NCBI GenBank assembly: GCA_017399965.1
Contig: JAFQAP010000016.1
Location: 117,489 to 181,488 of the forward strand
DNA length: 64,000 nt
Direction of reading: 5' to 3'
Origin: Clostridia bacterium
GTDB lineage: Bacteria > Bacillota > Clostridia > Oscillospirales > CAG-382
The translations under genes and the position numbers were made by a program. Within the stretch, counting starts at the first letter, position 1, and every line of letters begins with the position of its first letter. A model generated the notes under the pieces. The model had not been told where the DNA came from. It searched no databases and was given only the letters and a program-made list of their open reading frames with translations. This document shows positions 34,461-43,324 of the stretch, piece after piece.

Positions 34461-35553
34461 AAGAAGAGTTGAAGCAGTGATCGACCTGAGCGCTGTTTTG
34501 AATAACTACAATTATATACGGTCAAAGCTTGATCCCCAAACAAAGCTTCTTTCTGTTGTAAAAGCGGACGCCTACGGCCATGGTTCTGTTGAAGTGTGCC
34601 GTATGCTTGAGGAAAACGGCGCTACTGAATTTGCTGTTGCATGCATTGAAGAAGCTATTGCTTTACGTGACGGTGGCATCAAAGGTAATATTTTGATACT
34701 CGGTATTACAGATGAAAGCTATGCAAGCGCCTTAATAAAACACGATCTTACGCAAACAGTAGATAGCTATGATTATGCATACGCCCTCTCAAAGCACGGT
34801 ACTATAAACGTACACGTCAAAATCGATACAGGCATGAGTCGTTTAGGTCTATATTGCCACCGTGATGATGATATTCAAAATGCGGCAAACGAGATAGAAA
34901 AGATATCCAAACTTGATAATATAAATATTAAAGGAATCTTTACACATTTTGCGGAAAGCGATGATACCGCCAGTGATTTTACGAAAGCACAGTTTGAATG
35001 CTTTTTAGCTTTGATTTCCGAATTGGCAAGGCGGAATATTTCTGTTGGCATCCGTCATTGCTGTAACAGCGCGGCAATATTGAATTATCCGGAAATGCAG
35101 CTTGATATGGTGAGAGCCGGTATTATTCTCTATGGTCTCTCCCCTTCTGAAGCTACATACGATGAAATGCTTAAGCCCGCAATGCGCCTTGTTTCCAGAA
35201 TTTCATCCGTTTCCGAAATAAACGAAAACGATACGGTCAGTTATGGAAGAAATTTCCGACCTAAGACCAAAATAAAAAAAGCCGTTGTTTCTATCGGATA
35301 TGCAGACGGATTGTCCCGTATTCTTTCCGGCAAAGCTACACTTCGTATTAACGGATGTGATTGTCCCGTTATCGGCAATATTTGTATGGACTTGTGTGTA
35401 GTTGACGTAACCGACGTGGAATGCGCTGTCGGAGATGAGGTTATCGTTTTTGAAAACAACAGTGATATTTTGCGTCTGGCTTCCCTCTCTTCCACTATAA
35501 ATTATGAAATAGTGTGCTCAGTCAAAAACCGTGTGCCAAGAAGATATATATAA
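34453..35553 (+). CDS. alr: Alanine racemase
   Basis: 366 residues, TTG start, with CGGAGG 6 bases before it. The PLP lysine is Lys37 in VVKADAYGHG, the second base is Tyr in SYGRNF, and GNICMDLCVVDVT is the dimer-interface block. It makes D-Ala for peptidoglycan. nnrD-lipoprotein-alr forms one unit ending at the terminator 35559-35588. Confidence 0.96.
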   Translation: MIKRRVEAVIDLSAVLNNYNYIRSKLDPQTKLLSVVKADAYGHGSVEVCRMLEENGATEFAVACIEEAIALRDGGIKGNILILGITDESYASALIKHDLTQTVDSYDYAYALSKHGTINVHVKIDTGMSRLGLYCHRDDDIQNAANEIEKISKLDNINIKGIFTHFAESDDTASDFTKAQFECFLALISELARRNISVGIRHCCNSAAILNYPEMQLDMVRAGIILYGLSPSEATYDEMLKPAMRLVSRISSVSEINENDTVSYGRNFRPKTKIKKAVVSIGYADGLSRILSGKATLRINGCDCPVIGNICMDLCVVDVTDVECAVGDEVIVFENNSDILRLASLSSTINYEIVCSVKNRVPRRYI

Positions 35554-35558
35554 AATTT

Positions 35559-35588
35559 AACCGCAGAGTTTATCCTCTGCGGTTTTTG
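35559..35588 (+). terminator. Terminator of alr
   Basis: AACCGCAGAG/CTCTGCGGTT, 10-bp stem, then TTTG. Confidence 0.88.
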
Positions 35589-35589
35589 T

Positions 35590-35671
35590 TATCGGGGTCC
35601 CCGAGAAGCCGTTAGGCTTCTTGGGGTGATTATCGGGGTCCCCGAGAAGCCGTTAGGCTTCTTGGGGTGAT
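35590..35671. repeat. Two tandem 41-bp copies, each a hairpin
   Basis: Two identical 41-bp units (35590-35630 and 35631-35671). Each contains CCCCGAGAAGCC and GGCTTCTTGGGG, a 12-bp stem with one G-T pair and a GTTA loop. The pair lies between the alr terminator and the stop of the convergent zincin gene, 3 bases from that stop. No third copy seen in the window. Confidence 0.9.
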
Positions 35672-35673
35672 TG

Positions 35674-36534
35674 TTATTTTAGCATATCTGAAATGAATCT
35701 ATCAATACTTTTGACCGGAAGATTATCCGCAAATCTTTGGGTTATAATTCGCACGGTCTGTTCTTCGAAAGAATTTAGTTTTCCCGTATCACCACCCGAA
35801 AGATAGTAAGAAGGGTCAATCTCGAAAAAATCACAACAGCTGTTAATAATTTTTGCTTTGTTTCTTTCTATGATTGGATGAATGATATGATGTAAAAACT
35901 CATGGGTTATTCCATCAATGCTGAAATTACCCGAGCTGAAAACGAAGGTTTTGTCTGTAAAATGGTGATCACATGAATAAAAGCATTTTATGGGCGAAAG
36001 CAGTATTTCCAAATTTGTATATGCGGTTCCGTAATATTCGGCGCAAAATTCAATGCGCTTTTTCAGAGTTGCGAGATCGTCTTTATGATTTTCGTTCTGC
36101 TTTGCTATCCATTTGTCTTCCCAATCCAAATAGGATTTAAAAAGACGGTTTTGAACAACTTCTTTTAGCGCCGGCGGGAATTCGTAAACCCATTTTAAAA
36201 AGTTATCGTTACGTTCTTCACTTGTAAGATTACTTGCTTTCATTATAAATTCTTTGTATTCGCCAAAATTATTCCATTCAAAAATATCGGTATTGATATA
36301 GTAGCAAGCCGTTTCCAACAGAGCAGCTCTCGGCCAATATGAATAGCTGTCGCAGGTGTTCTGCTTAGCGTAGGAAAAGAAGGGAAAATTTTCTTTTTTG
36401 TAAAAGACGCTAAATTCGCTTTCAAGCGATTTCTCTTTACCGATCAGATGGTAATCATATCCGCATTGAAGTAAGGCGAAATAAATTGCGGATATAAATT
36501 TATTGTTTGTAATTCTGCATTTAATCTCTGTCAT
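35674..36534 (-). CDS. Zincin-like protein, unknown family
   Basis: 286 residues with HEFLH at 211-215, a canonical HExxH zinc site, and Glu257/Glu258 about 43 residues later as a possible third ligand, as in gluzincins. The N-terminal 180 residues are aromatic-rich and have no recognised domain. No signal peptide, so it seems cytoplasmic. It overlaps the end of the carboxypeptidase gene by 14 bases (ATGACAGAG within its last codons), so both are one unit. Function unknown. Confidence 0.6.
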   Translation of the reverse strand: MTEIKCRITNNKFISAIYFALLQCGYDYHLIGKEKSLESEFSVFYKKENFPFFSYAKQNTCDSYSYWPRAALLETACYYINTDIFEWNNFGEYKEFIMKASNLTSEERNDNFLKWVYEFPPALKEVVQNRLFKSYLDWEDKWIAKQNENHKDDLATLKKRIEFCAEYYGTAYTNLEILLSPIKCFYSCDHHFTDKTFVFSSGNFSIDGITHEFLHHIIHPIIERNKAKIINSCCDFFEIDPSYYLSGGDTGKLNSFEEQTVRIITQRFADNLPVKSIDRFISDMLK

Positions 36535-37570
36535 ACGATCTTATTTCACTGTTTGTTCTTTCTGCTTTTTCCGCCTCTATCAATGCATTAATAATGATGC
36601 TTGAATTTTCGTACCTTTCCGTATGAGTTGATGCGCCGAGAATACCGACAATATATGTTTTTTCGTCTGTTTTAACGCTGACGAGTAAGGAATATTTTCC
36701 CAAAGAGCCGGTTTTCATTCCGGTAACGCACTCAAGATAATAAGGAGATTCTTGGTGTAAATGAGCATTTGTGTTTTTGAACGAATATGCATCTCCGCTT
36801 TCGGATATAAAAGTAAACTCCGATAAAGCTATGTATTTTGAAATAATATCATTTTTTAAAGCATTTTCCGCGATAATAACAAGATCTGCCGCCGTAGTGT
36901 AGTGATCTTCGTACGCCAAGCCGTCGGGAACGGTAAAATGAGTATCGTTACAACCCAGATCAATTGCGTAATTATTCATATTTGATATGAACCACTCTAC
37001 CGCTTCTTTGCCGCTTAAATCTTCTTGCACAGCATATTTTGCGGTTCCTGCGGCAACTACATACGCCGCATCGTTTCCCGAAGGAAGGAGCATTGCTATA
37101 ATAAGCTGTTCGAGAGTATATTTTTTTCCGTATTTTATTCCTGCAAGGGACGAATGCGGCAAAAGTAGATTTAATTCATCCCCTGCTGTTATTATCAGTT
37201 CTTTCGGTGCGATCTCAAGAGCATAAAGCGCGGTAAGCAGTTTGGTTATGCTTGCAGGATTGATTTTTGCTTCCGTGTTTTTTTCATACGCGAAAAAATG
37301 AGAATCCATACAATATGCAAACACCGTATCCGCAGTAATGTTTTCGGGCGAAACGGTGATATTTTTAATTTCCGGTTGTTCGCTGACTTCTTGTTCCTCA
37401 CTTGTTTCTTGCGCCGATTCTTCTGCGTGTGATAACTCCTCTTCCGAAATAACGTCCGAATATGAAACCTGAGAAACACGCGAAACTTCCGAGCTGCTTT
37501 CACTTTTGTTACTGCAAGAGCAAGCGAACGCAAGCACAAGTGTTAATAAAAGACAGATTATTTTTTTCAA
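36521..37570 (-). CDS. D-alanyl-D-alanine carboxypeptidase (S11 family)
   Basis: 349 residues. N-terminal signal with a lipobox-like AFAC, then a Ser/Glu-rich spacer (20-70), then the penicillin-binding fold with Ser107-x-x-Lys110 (ASITK), SGN at 164-166 and KTG at 286-288. All catalytic motifs are kept. It trims pentapeptide stems in peptidoglycan; sporulation DacB-like or vegetative DacA-like role not distinguishable. The usual C-terminal PBP5 beta domain is absent. Confidence 0.9.
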   Translation of the reverse strand: MKKIICLLLTLVLAFACSCSNKSESSSEVSRVSQVSYSDVISEEELSHAEESAQETSEEQEVSEQPEIKNITVSPENITADTVFAYCMDSHFFAYEKNTEAKINPASITKLLTALYALEIAPKELIITAGDELNLLLPHSSLAGIKYGKKYTLEQLIIAMLLPSGNDAAYVVAAGTAKYAVQEDLSGKEAVEWFISNMNNYAIDLGCNDTHFTVPDGLAYEDHYTTAADLVIIAENALKNDIISKYIALSEFTFISESGDAYSFKNTNAHLHQESPYYLECVTGMKTGSLGKYSLLVSVKTDEKTYIVGILGASTHTERYENSSIIINALIEAEKAERTNSEIRSYDRD

Positions 37571-37582
37571 AATATACTCCGT

Positions 37583-37614
37583 TTTTGAAACAGACAGCCG
37601 TAAAGGCTGTCTGT
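37583..37614 (-). terminator. Terminator of pfkA
   Basis: ACAGACAGCC/GGCTGTCTGT, 10-bp stem (37590-37614), followed by TTC and A/T bases on the minus strand; T run is short. Confidence 0.7.
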
Positions 37615-37624
37615 CAATTAATGA

Positions 37625-38689
37625 TTAAAGTGTAATATGATCGATGATATAGTTAAGATACTGCTTGTAAGCTTCTTTTTCCGCAACGATTTTTTTCATA
37701 TCGTACAGAATATTGGGCGGTATCTTGTTTTGTTCATCCTTGGAAAGCTTGCCTTTCATAAGCTTATCTACCTGAAGTGCATCGTGGATATCCATAGTGA
37801 TGATACTGTTGTGACGCTGGCAAACAACCTTTTTCATCTGACCCGAAACAAGGCTTTCAACCGCGGCACATCCCATCTTGGTGGCAAGTACTCTGTCCTG
37901 CAGCGTAGGACTTCCGCCGCGCTGGATGTGAGCCAGACGGGCAAATCTCGCTTCGATGCCCGTGCGTTTTTCTATAAGTTCGGTAAGCTCTTCGCCGTAT
38001 TCTCTTCCCATACCTTCAGCAGTTATAATGATGAAATTACGTTTTCCTGCTTTGCGGGCTTCTATCATTTTTTCAAATACGTGGTCAAAATCCGTGGGAA
38101 TTTCTTTGATAACGGTAGTAACGGCACCTACAGCGATCGCTGTATTCAAAGCTATATCTCCTGCGTCTCTGCCCATAACCTCAACTATGGTACAGCGGGA
38201 ATGGCTTTCGCTGGTATCACGAAGCCTATCAACAAGATCTACAACGGTGTTCATAGCCGTATCAAAGCCTATGGTCATTTCGGTGGAAGCGATATCGTTG
38301 TCTATGGTACCGGGAATGCCGATACAGGGAATGCCCGCATCGGTAAGATCAACCGCACCGCGGAAGGTTCCGTCACCGCCGATGGTTACGATACCGTCAA
38401 GGCCGAATTCACGAGCTTTTGCTGCAGCTTTTTCTACGCCTTCTTTGGTTTTGAACTCGGGGCAGCGAGCGGTATAAAGCATAGTGCCGCCGCGATTTAT
38501 GATATATGAAACATCACGAGCGCCCAATTGCTTTATCTGACCGTCTATAAGTCCTTGATAGCCGTTATATATTCCGTATACTTCAACGCCTTTGTACAGA
38601 GCAAGTCTTGTAACAGCACGAACAGCGGCGTTCATACCGGGTGCGTCACCGCCGGAAGTAAGCACGCCTATTCTTTTGAATTCTGTCAT
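37625..38689 (-). CDS. pfkA: 6-phosphofructokinase (ATP)
   Basis: 354 residues. GGDAPGMNA near the start, GGDGTFRGA (Gly after GGD T fits ATP use), PGTIDNDI with the catalytic Asp, and EVMGRDAGDIAL are complete. It phosphorylates fructose-6-phosphate in glycolysis. It is about 30 residues longer than Bacillus PfkA, all at the C-terminus. Own promoter at 38726-38754. Confidence 0.95.
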   Translation of the reverse strand: MTEFKRIGVLTSGGDAPGMNAAVRAVTRLALYKGVEVYGIYNGYQGLIDGQIKQLGARDVSYIINRGGTMLYTARCPEFKTKEGVEKAAAKAREFGLDGIVTIGGDGTFRGAVDLTDAGIPCIGIPGTIDNDIASTEMTIGFDTAMNTVVDLVDRLRDTSESHSRCTIVEVMGRDAGDIALNTAIAVGAVTTVIKEIPTDFDHVFEKMIEARKAGKRNFIIITAEGMGREYGEELTELIEKRTGIEARFARLAHIQRGGSPTLQDRVLATKMGCAAVESLVSGQMKKVVCQRHNSIITMDIHDALQVDKLMKGKLSKDEQNKIPPNILYDMKKIVAEKEAYKQYLNYIIDHITL

Positions 38690-38725
38690 CGGTAAACCTC
38701 CGAAAATACATAAATTTATACTGTA

Positions 38726-38754
38726 ATTTTAGCACTTGATACATATTTTGTCAA
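38726..38754 (-). promoter_or_regulatory. Promoter of pfkA
   Basis: Minus-strand TTGACA (38749-38754), 17 bases, TAAAAT (38726-38731). Confidence 0.75.
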
Positions 38755-38771
38755 ACATTTTTTGGTGATTT

Positions 38772-38800
38772 GTCATATACTTATGTTTTTTTGAATATCT
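38772..38800 (+). promoter_or_regulatory. Possible sigma-E promoter of spoIVA
   Basis: GTCATAT (38772-38778) and GAATATCT (38793-38800) are separated by 14 bases, the spacing of mother-cell sigma-E promoters. The -35 part fits well, the -10 part only roughly. SpoIVA is sigma-E controlled in Bacillus and Clostridium. Confidence 0.35.
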
Positions 38801-38842
38801 TTAAACAAAATTATATGAAAAATTATCTATGGAGGAATGAAA

Positions 38843-40315
38843 ATGGCTGATTTGAGCATATATGAGGAAATTTCAAGGCGAACCGAAGGAGATATTTATA
38901 TCGGTGTTGTAGGTCCTGTCAGAACAGGAAAATCTACTCTTATAAACAGATTTATGCAGACTTTGGTTTTGCCGTATATGGACTCTCCCGCAAAGAAAGA
39001 GAGGGCGCGGGACGAGATGCCCCAATCTGCTTCCGGACGTACGGTAATGACAACTGAACCCAAATTCGTTCCCGAGGAAGCGGCTGTAATTAAGCTTGAT
39101 GAAAACGTTGTTTTCCGTATGCGTATGATAGATTGCGTTGGTTATATTGTTCCCGGTGCTATAGGACACGTTGAAGACGGGGAGACCAGAATGGTAATGA
39201 CACCTTGGTCAGATTCTCCTATGGCTTTTGAAGCCGCAGCCGAATTGGGTACACAAAAAGTCATAAGCGAGCATTCCACTATCGGAATACTCGTAACCAC
39301 CGACGGAAGTATCGGAGAGATCGAAAGAAGTGCATATATTGATGCGGAAAGCAGAATAGTGCGGGAAATGAAGAGTACCGGCAAGCCTTTTGTTATTGTA
39401 CTCAATTCTGCATACCCTATTGAAAAAAGAACCCTTGCGTTGGCAAAGGAGCTGGAAGAAAGCTACGATGTTCCCGTAATACCCGTTAATTGCTCGGAAA
39501 TGGATGAACGGGATATAAAAGACATCCTGACCGCTGTATTATATGAATTTCCCGTGAGAGAAATTAAATTCGCTTTACCTGCGTGGATCGATGTTCAGCA
39601 AAGCGGAAAAATAAAAAATGAACTGTATAAGGATATATCCGATACTGTTAATAAAATCAAAAGAATTGGTGACGTTAAGCAGACCTTTGGAAATTTTACT
39701 ACCGAAAACGGCGGAAAAGCAAATATAGAAAAGGTAGATCTGGGCGATGGCACCACACAAATTTCCGTAATAGTGCCGGACGAACTGTTTTTTGGCGCTT
39801 TGGGCGAGCATTCGGGCTTTGAAATTACAGATGAAAAATCGTTGTTTTCAACCTTGGCATATTTGAAAACGGTAAATGATAAGTATTCAAAGGTATCGGA
39901 AGCACTTGCGCAGGTAAACCGCACGGGATACGGAATAGTTACTCCCGACGTGGACGATCTCACCCTCGACGAGCCGGAAATTGTAAGACAACCCGGTGGA
40001 TACGGTGTTAAGCTTAAAGCATCTGCACCCTCAATTCACATGATAAAGGCGAATATACAGACAGAGCTGTCCCCTACCGTTGGCACGGAGAGACAATCGG
40101 AAGAGCTTGTTGAATACCTGCTTCGTGAATTTGAAGAAGATCCCAAAAAAATCTGGGGCTCCAATATGTTCGGGAAGTCTTTGTACGAACTTATTGGAGA
40201 AGGAATAAATGCAAAACTTGCTCATATGCCCGAGGATGCCAGAGGTAAGCTTTCCGAAACCCTGGAAAGAATAATAAACGAAGGCAGCGGCGGACTTATC
40301 TGTATACTGTTATAG
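38843..40315 (+). CDS. spoIVA: Stage IV sporulation protein A
   Basis: 490 residues, the typical length. The N-terminal ATPase has Walker A GPVRTGKST (24-32) and the C-terminus ends in a conserved GGLICILL tail used for membrane attachment in SpoIVA. It polymerises around the forespore as coat basement layer. Start 38843 is 7 bases after GGAGG; an ATG at 38837 is too close. Its presence shows the organism is from a spore-forming lineage. Confidence 0.96.
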   Translation: MADLSIYEEISRRTEGDIYIGVVGPVRTGKSTLINRFMQTLVLPYMDSPAKKERARDEMPQSASGRTVMTTEPKFVPEEAAVIKLDENVVFRMRMIDCVGYIVPGAIGHVEDGETRMVMTPWSDSPMAFEAAAELGTQKVISEHSTIGILVTTDGSIGEIERSAYIDAESRIVREMKSTGKPFVIVLNSAYPIEKRTLALAKELEESYDVPVIPVNCSEMDERDIKDILTAVLYEFPVREIKFALPAWIDVQQSGKIKNELYKDISDTVNKIKRIGDVKQTFGNFTTENGGKANIEKVDLGDGTTQISVIVPDELFFGALGEHSGFEITDEKSLFSTLAYLKTVNDKYSKVSEALAQVNRTGYGIVTPDVDDLTLDEPEIVRQPGGYGVKLKASAPSIHMIKANIQTELSPTVGTERQSEELVEYLLREFEEDPKKIWGSNMFGKSLYELIGEGINAKLAHMPEDARGKLSETLERIINEGSGGLICILL

Positions 40316-40324
40316 GATCACATT

Positions 40325-40573
40325 ATGGTAATAAGCTTTTCAGATCTCAGCGATAAAGAAGTGATAAACTTATGTGACGGAAAAAGATTGGGCTATGTTT
40401 GCGATGCGGATATTGATACGGAATGCGGAAAAATCATCCGTTTGGCTATTCCCGCAAAGGGCGGGATATTTCCCGGGAAAAGCAGAATATATATCCGATG
40501 GGAAAACATAGAACGTATAGGCGAAGATATAATTCTGGTGAAATACACCGAGGTACAAACCGCAAGACACTGA
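40325..40573 (+). CDS. YlmC/YmxH family sporulation protein (PRC-barrel)
   Basis: 82 residues. It opens with SFSDLSDKEVINLCDGKRLGY and has a closing IYIRWENIERIGEDIILV, the PRC-barrel pattern of the YlmC/YmxH family. Function unknown; the family is tied to sporulation. It starts 9 bases after spoIVA, probably co-transcribed. Confidence 0.85.
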   Translation: MVISFSDLSDKEVINLCDGKRLGYVCDADIDTECGKIIRLAIPAKGGIFPGKSRIYIRWENIERIGEDIILVKYTEVQTARH

Positions 40574-40578
40574 AGAGA

Positions 40579-41025
40579 TTACAATCTTTTTAAGCAGGAA
40601 TGTTTTACATCTATAGCAAATCCGTTGTTTTTGTAAAAATTGAGTGTGCTTTCTTTGTTCGATCCGGTTTCCAAAAACACCTTGTAGCAGTTATGCTGCT
40701 TTGCAAATTCCGTTGCTTCGGAAAGCAAGGCGGATGCATATCCTTTGCACCGGTGATCTGAGTGGGTTACTACGTTTTCAATTACCGCATAAGGACGTAA
40801 ATTATGCGTAAGGTTCCTTATAACCGTTATGTGAACCGAAGAAACTACCTCTCCGTTAACTTCACATACAAGAAGCTTGGTGTAATCGTCATCATAAAAA
40901 TGCTGTATTATAGCCTGCCAGTTTTGCATATTCTGTTCTTCGGTAGGCGGGAAGCTTGTCAGATGTTCAAAATATAAACATTTTAACTGTTCTGCATCAT
41001 TTGGCATCGCCTGTCTTATTATCAT
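40579..41025 (-). CDS. GNAT family N-acetyltransferase
   Basis: 148 residues. The acetyl-CoA site is in VVTHSDHRCKGYASALLSEA (R-x-x-G-x-A form), with a C-terminal YKNNGFAIDV strand. Substrate unknown. AAGGAG is 6 bases before the ATG. It converges with the ylmC-like gene with 5 bases between. Confidence 0.85.
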   Translation of the reverse strand: MIIRQAMPNDAEQLKCLYFEHLTSFPPTEEQNMQNWQAIIQHFYDDDYTKLLVCEVNGEVVSSVHITVIRNLTHNLRPYAVIENVVTHSDHRCKGYASALLSEATEFAKQHNCYKVFLETGSNKESTLNFYKNNGFAIDVKHSCLKRL

Positions 41026-41046
41026 ATCAAACTCCTTCTATTAAAT

Positions 41047-41071
41047 AATCCGGCAGATGATCTGCCGGATT
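41047..41071. terminator. Hairpin between the GNAT and nfnB genes
   Basis: AATCCGGCAGA/TCTGCCGGATT, a perfect 11-bp stem with 3-base loop, directly after nfnB on the minus strand. The T run is weak. Confidence 0.7.
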
Positions 41072-41082
41072 AATATTTTTGA

Positions 41083-42444
41083 TCAGGAAAGCAATTTATC
41101 TATTTCTTCTGCGGCTTTTTTTCCTGCGCCCATAGCGAGAATAACCGTAGCAGATCCCGTGACAGCGTCACCGCCTGCGTAAACAGCGTCTAAAGATGTT
41201 TTTTCGTTTTCGTCAACAACAATACCGCCGTGTTTAGTAGTTTCAAGACCGGGCTCAGAACGCACTATAAGAGGATTGGGAGAGGTGCCGATAGCCATAA
41301 TAACGCAATCGCATTCAAGGTTAAAGCGCGCACCGCTGTCAACAGGCTTTCTTCTTCCTCTTTCGTCGGGCTCGCCCAAGGTCATAACAGCGCATTCGAT
41401 TCCGGAAACGTAACCGTTTTCACCGAGAATGGAAACAGGGTTTGTAAGAAGACGGAATATGATCCCCTCCTCTTTTGCGTGCTCCACTTCTTCTTTACGT
41501 GCGGGCAGTTCTTCTTCGCTGCGGCGGTAAACAATACTTACCTCGTCAGCGCCCAGGCGTAAAGCGCAGCGTGCGGCGTCCATTGCCACATTACCGCCTC
41601 CAACAACCACCGCTTTTTTGGGACGCATAATAGGTGTGGTGCTGTCGCTCTTATAGGCTTTCATAAGATTAACACGGGTTAAAAATTCGTTTGCGGAGTA
41701 AACGCCGCAAAGGTTCTCACCCTCGATATTCATAAATCTGGGAAGTCCCGCGCCGCTTCCTATAAATACTGCGTCATAATCCTCGCGCAGTTCGGAAATG
41801 GTTACGGTTTTGCCTACGATACAGTCGGTAACGATCTCAACACCCATCTTGGTAAGTTGTTCAACTTCTTTTGCAACTATTTCTTTGGGAAGACGGAACT
41901 GAGGAATGCCGTACACAAGAACACCGCCGGGAGTATGGAGGGCTTCAAATACTGTTACAGCATATCCTTTGGAAGCGAGTGCGCCCGCACAAGCAAGTCC
42001 CGCGGGACCGCTGCCTACGATAGCTACACGTTTTCCGTTAGGTTGTGCTTTTGCTGAATTAGAAGATTTTGCGTTATCTGCAACAAATCTTTCGAGACGT
42101 CCGATACCGACCGGATCACCTTTTTTACCGCGCACACAAAATTTCTCGCACTGGTTTTCTTGCGGGCATACGCGGCCGCATACTGCGGGAAGTGAGCTGG
42201 AAGCGTTGATTATTGCTTTTGCACCTTCAAGATCGTTTTCTTTAATTTTTGTAATAAATCCGGGAATATCTATACCGACGGGACAACCGGATACACATGG
42301 ATGGGTAGGACAATTAAGGCAACGCTGTGCTTCGTTAAAAGCATCTTCTTCGGTATAACCTATAGCTACTTCTTCAAAACATTTGCCGCGCTCAATAGGA
42401 TCGAGTACGGGCATAGGTGTTTTGCTTTGCGACATATTAGCCAT
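41083..42444 (-). CDS. nfnB: NfnB / glutamate-synthase-small-chain-like flavoprotein
   Basis: 453 residues. N-terminal Fe-S part (CLNCPTHPCVSGCPVG, CGRVCPQENQCEKFC, with two 4Fe-4S clusters) then two FAD/NADPH sites (GSGPAGLACAG, VVVGGGNVAMDAA). Annotated alone it would be called gltA, homotetrameric NADPH glutamate synthase small chain, but its partner directly upstream is NfnA, so the pair is the electron-bifurcating NADH-dependent ferredoxin:NADP oxidoreductase. It starts 3 bases after nfnA. Confidence 0.88.
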   Translation of the reverse strand: MANMSQSKTPMPVLDPIERGKCFEEVAIGYTEEDAFNEAQRCLNCPTHPCVSGCPVGIDIPGFITKIKENDLEGAKAIINASSSLPAVCGRVCPQENQCEKFCVRGKKGDPVGIGRLERFVADNAKSSNSAKAQPNGKRVAIVGSGPAGLACAGALASKGYAVTVFEALHTPGGVLVYGIPQFRLPKEIVAKEVEQLTKMGVEIVTDCIVGKTVTISELREDYDAVFIGSGAGLPRFMNIEGENLCGVYSANEFLTRVNLMKAYKSDSTTPIMRPKKAVVVGGGNVAMDAARCALRLGADEVSIVYRRSEEELPARKEEVEHAKEEGIIFRLLTNPVSILGENGYVSGIECAVMTLGEPDERGRRKPVDSGARFNLECDCVIMAIGTSPNPLIVRSEPGLETTKHGGIVVDENEKTSLDAVYAGGDAVTGSATVILAMGAGKKAAEEIDKLLS

Positions 42445-42446
42445 AT

Positions 42447-43286
42447 TTATTCTACCTCCTTGGAAAATAAGTTGCAGGTTGCTTCACGTGCATGGCGTTC
42501 AAATTCTCCGTACATTCTGCTGCGTGCGATAGCGGAATCGAAATCCACCATATGTCCGTCGAATTCAGGACCGTCTACGCAGGCAAATACTGTCTTTCCG
42601 CCGACGGAAAGTCTGCAACCGCCGCACATACCGGTACCGTCTATCATAATGGGGTTCATGCTTACGATAGTTTTAACGCCGAATTCTTTTGTTACCATAC
42701 AAACGAATTTCATCATTATAAGGGGACCGATACAAACAACCTCGTCGTATTCTCCTGCTTCCAAAAGCTTACGCAAAGCGTCGGTAACAAGTCCTTTTTC
42801 ACCTGCTGAACCGTCATCTGTCATAAGAATGAACTTATCGGAAATAGCCCTAAAATCCTCTTCGAGAATAACCAGATCCGAGCTTCTGAAACCAACAATG
42901 GTGTGAACTTCCGCGCCGTTTTGGGAAAACGCTTTGGCAACGGGATATGCGATCGCACTGCCAACGCCGCCGCCGATAACGCACACCTTCTTAATGCCTT
43001 CGATTTCGGTATGGTTACCGAGAGGGCCTGCAAAATCTGCGATATACTCCCCTGCTTTTTTGTGGGACAGCGCTATGGTAGTTGCGCCTACTGCTTGATA
43101 AATAACGGTTACTGTGCCCTGCTCTCTGTCATAATCAGCTACGGTGAGAGGGATACGCTCGCCGTTTTCATCGGTACGAAGCATAATGAATTGACCGGCA
43201 AGAGCTTTTTTTGCTACTGCGGGTGCGGAAACTACCATTCTGAAAACGGTAGGATTGAGAGCATCGTTAGAGACAACTTTAAACAT
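42447..43286 (-). CDS. nfnA: NfnA, ferredoxin-NADP reductase subunit
   Basis: 279 residues. FAD/NAD-binding reductase fold with GGGVGSAIAYP for NAD and a 2Fe-2S site formed by Asp216, Cys221, Cys224 and Cys236 in MIDGTGMCGGC and FACVDGP. The Asp ligand is the hallmark of NfnA as opposed to dihydroorotate dehydrogenase electron-transfer subunits. No pyrD gene is present. With NfnB it couples NADH, NADPH and ferredoxin. Confidence 0.88.
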   Translation of the reverse strand: MFKVVSNDALNPTVFRMVVSAPAVAKKALAGQFIMLRTDENGERIPLTVADYDREQGTVTVIYQAVGATTIALSHKKAGEYIADFAGPLGNHTEIEGIKKVCVIGGGVGSAIAYPVAKAFSQNGAEVHTIVGFRSSDLVILEEDFRAISDKFILMTDDGSAGEKGLVTDALRKLLEAGEYDEVVCIGPLIMMKFVCMVTKEFGVKTIVSMNPIMIDGTGMCGGCRLSVGGKTVFACVDGPEFDGHMVDFDSAIARSRMYGEFERHAREATCNLFSKEVE

Positions 43287-43324
43287 TGTAAAATCTCCTT
43301 AAGAAATTGAAAGAAACGTAAAAT

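Noticed and set aside
37637..38509. 290-codon plus-strand frame
   Set aside because: Antisense to pfkA, low-complexity Phe/Asn content, no start signal.
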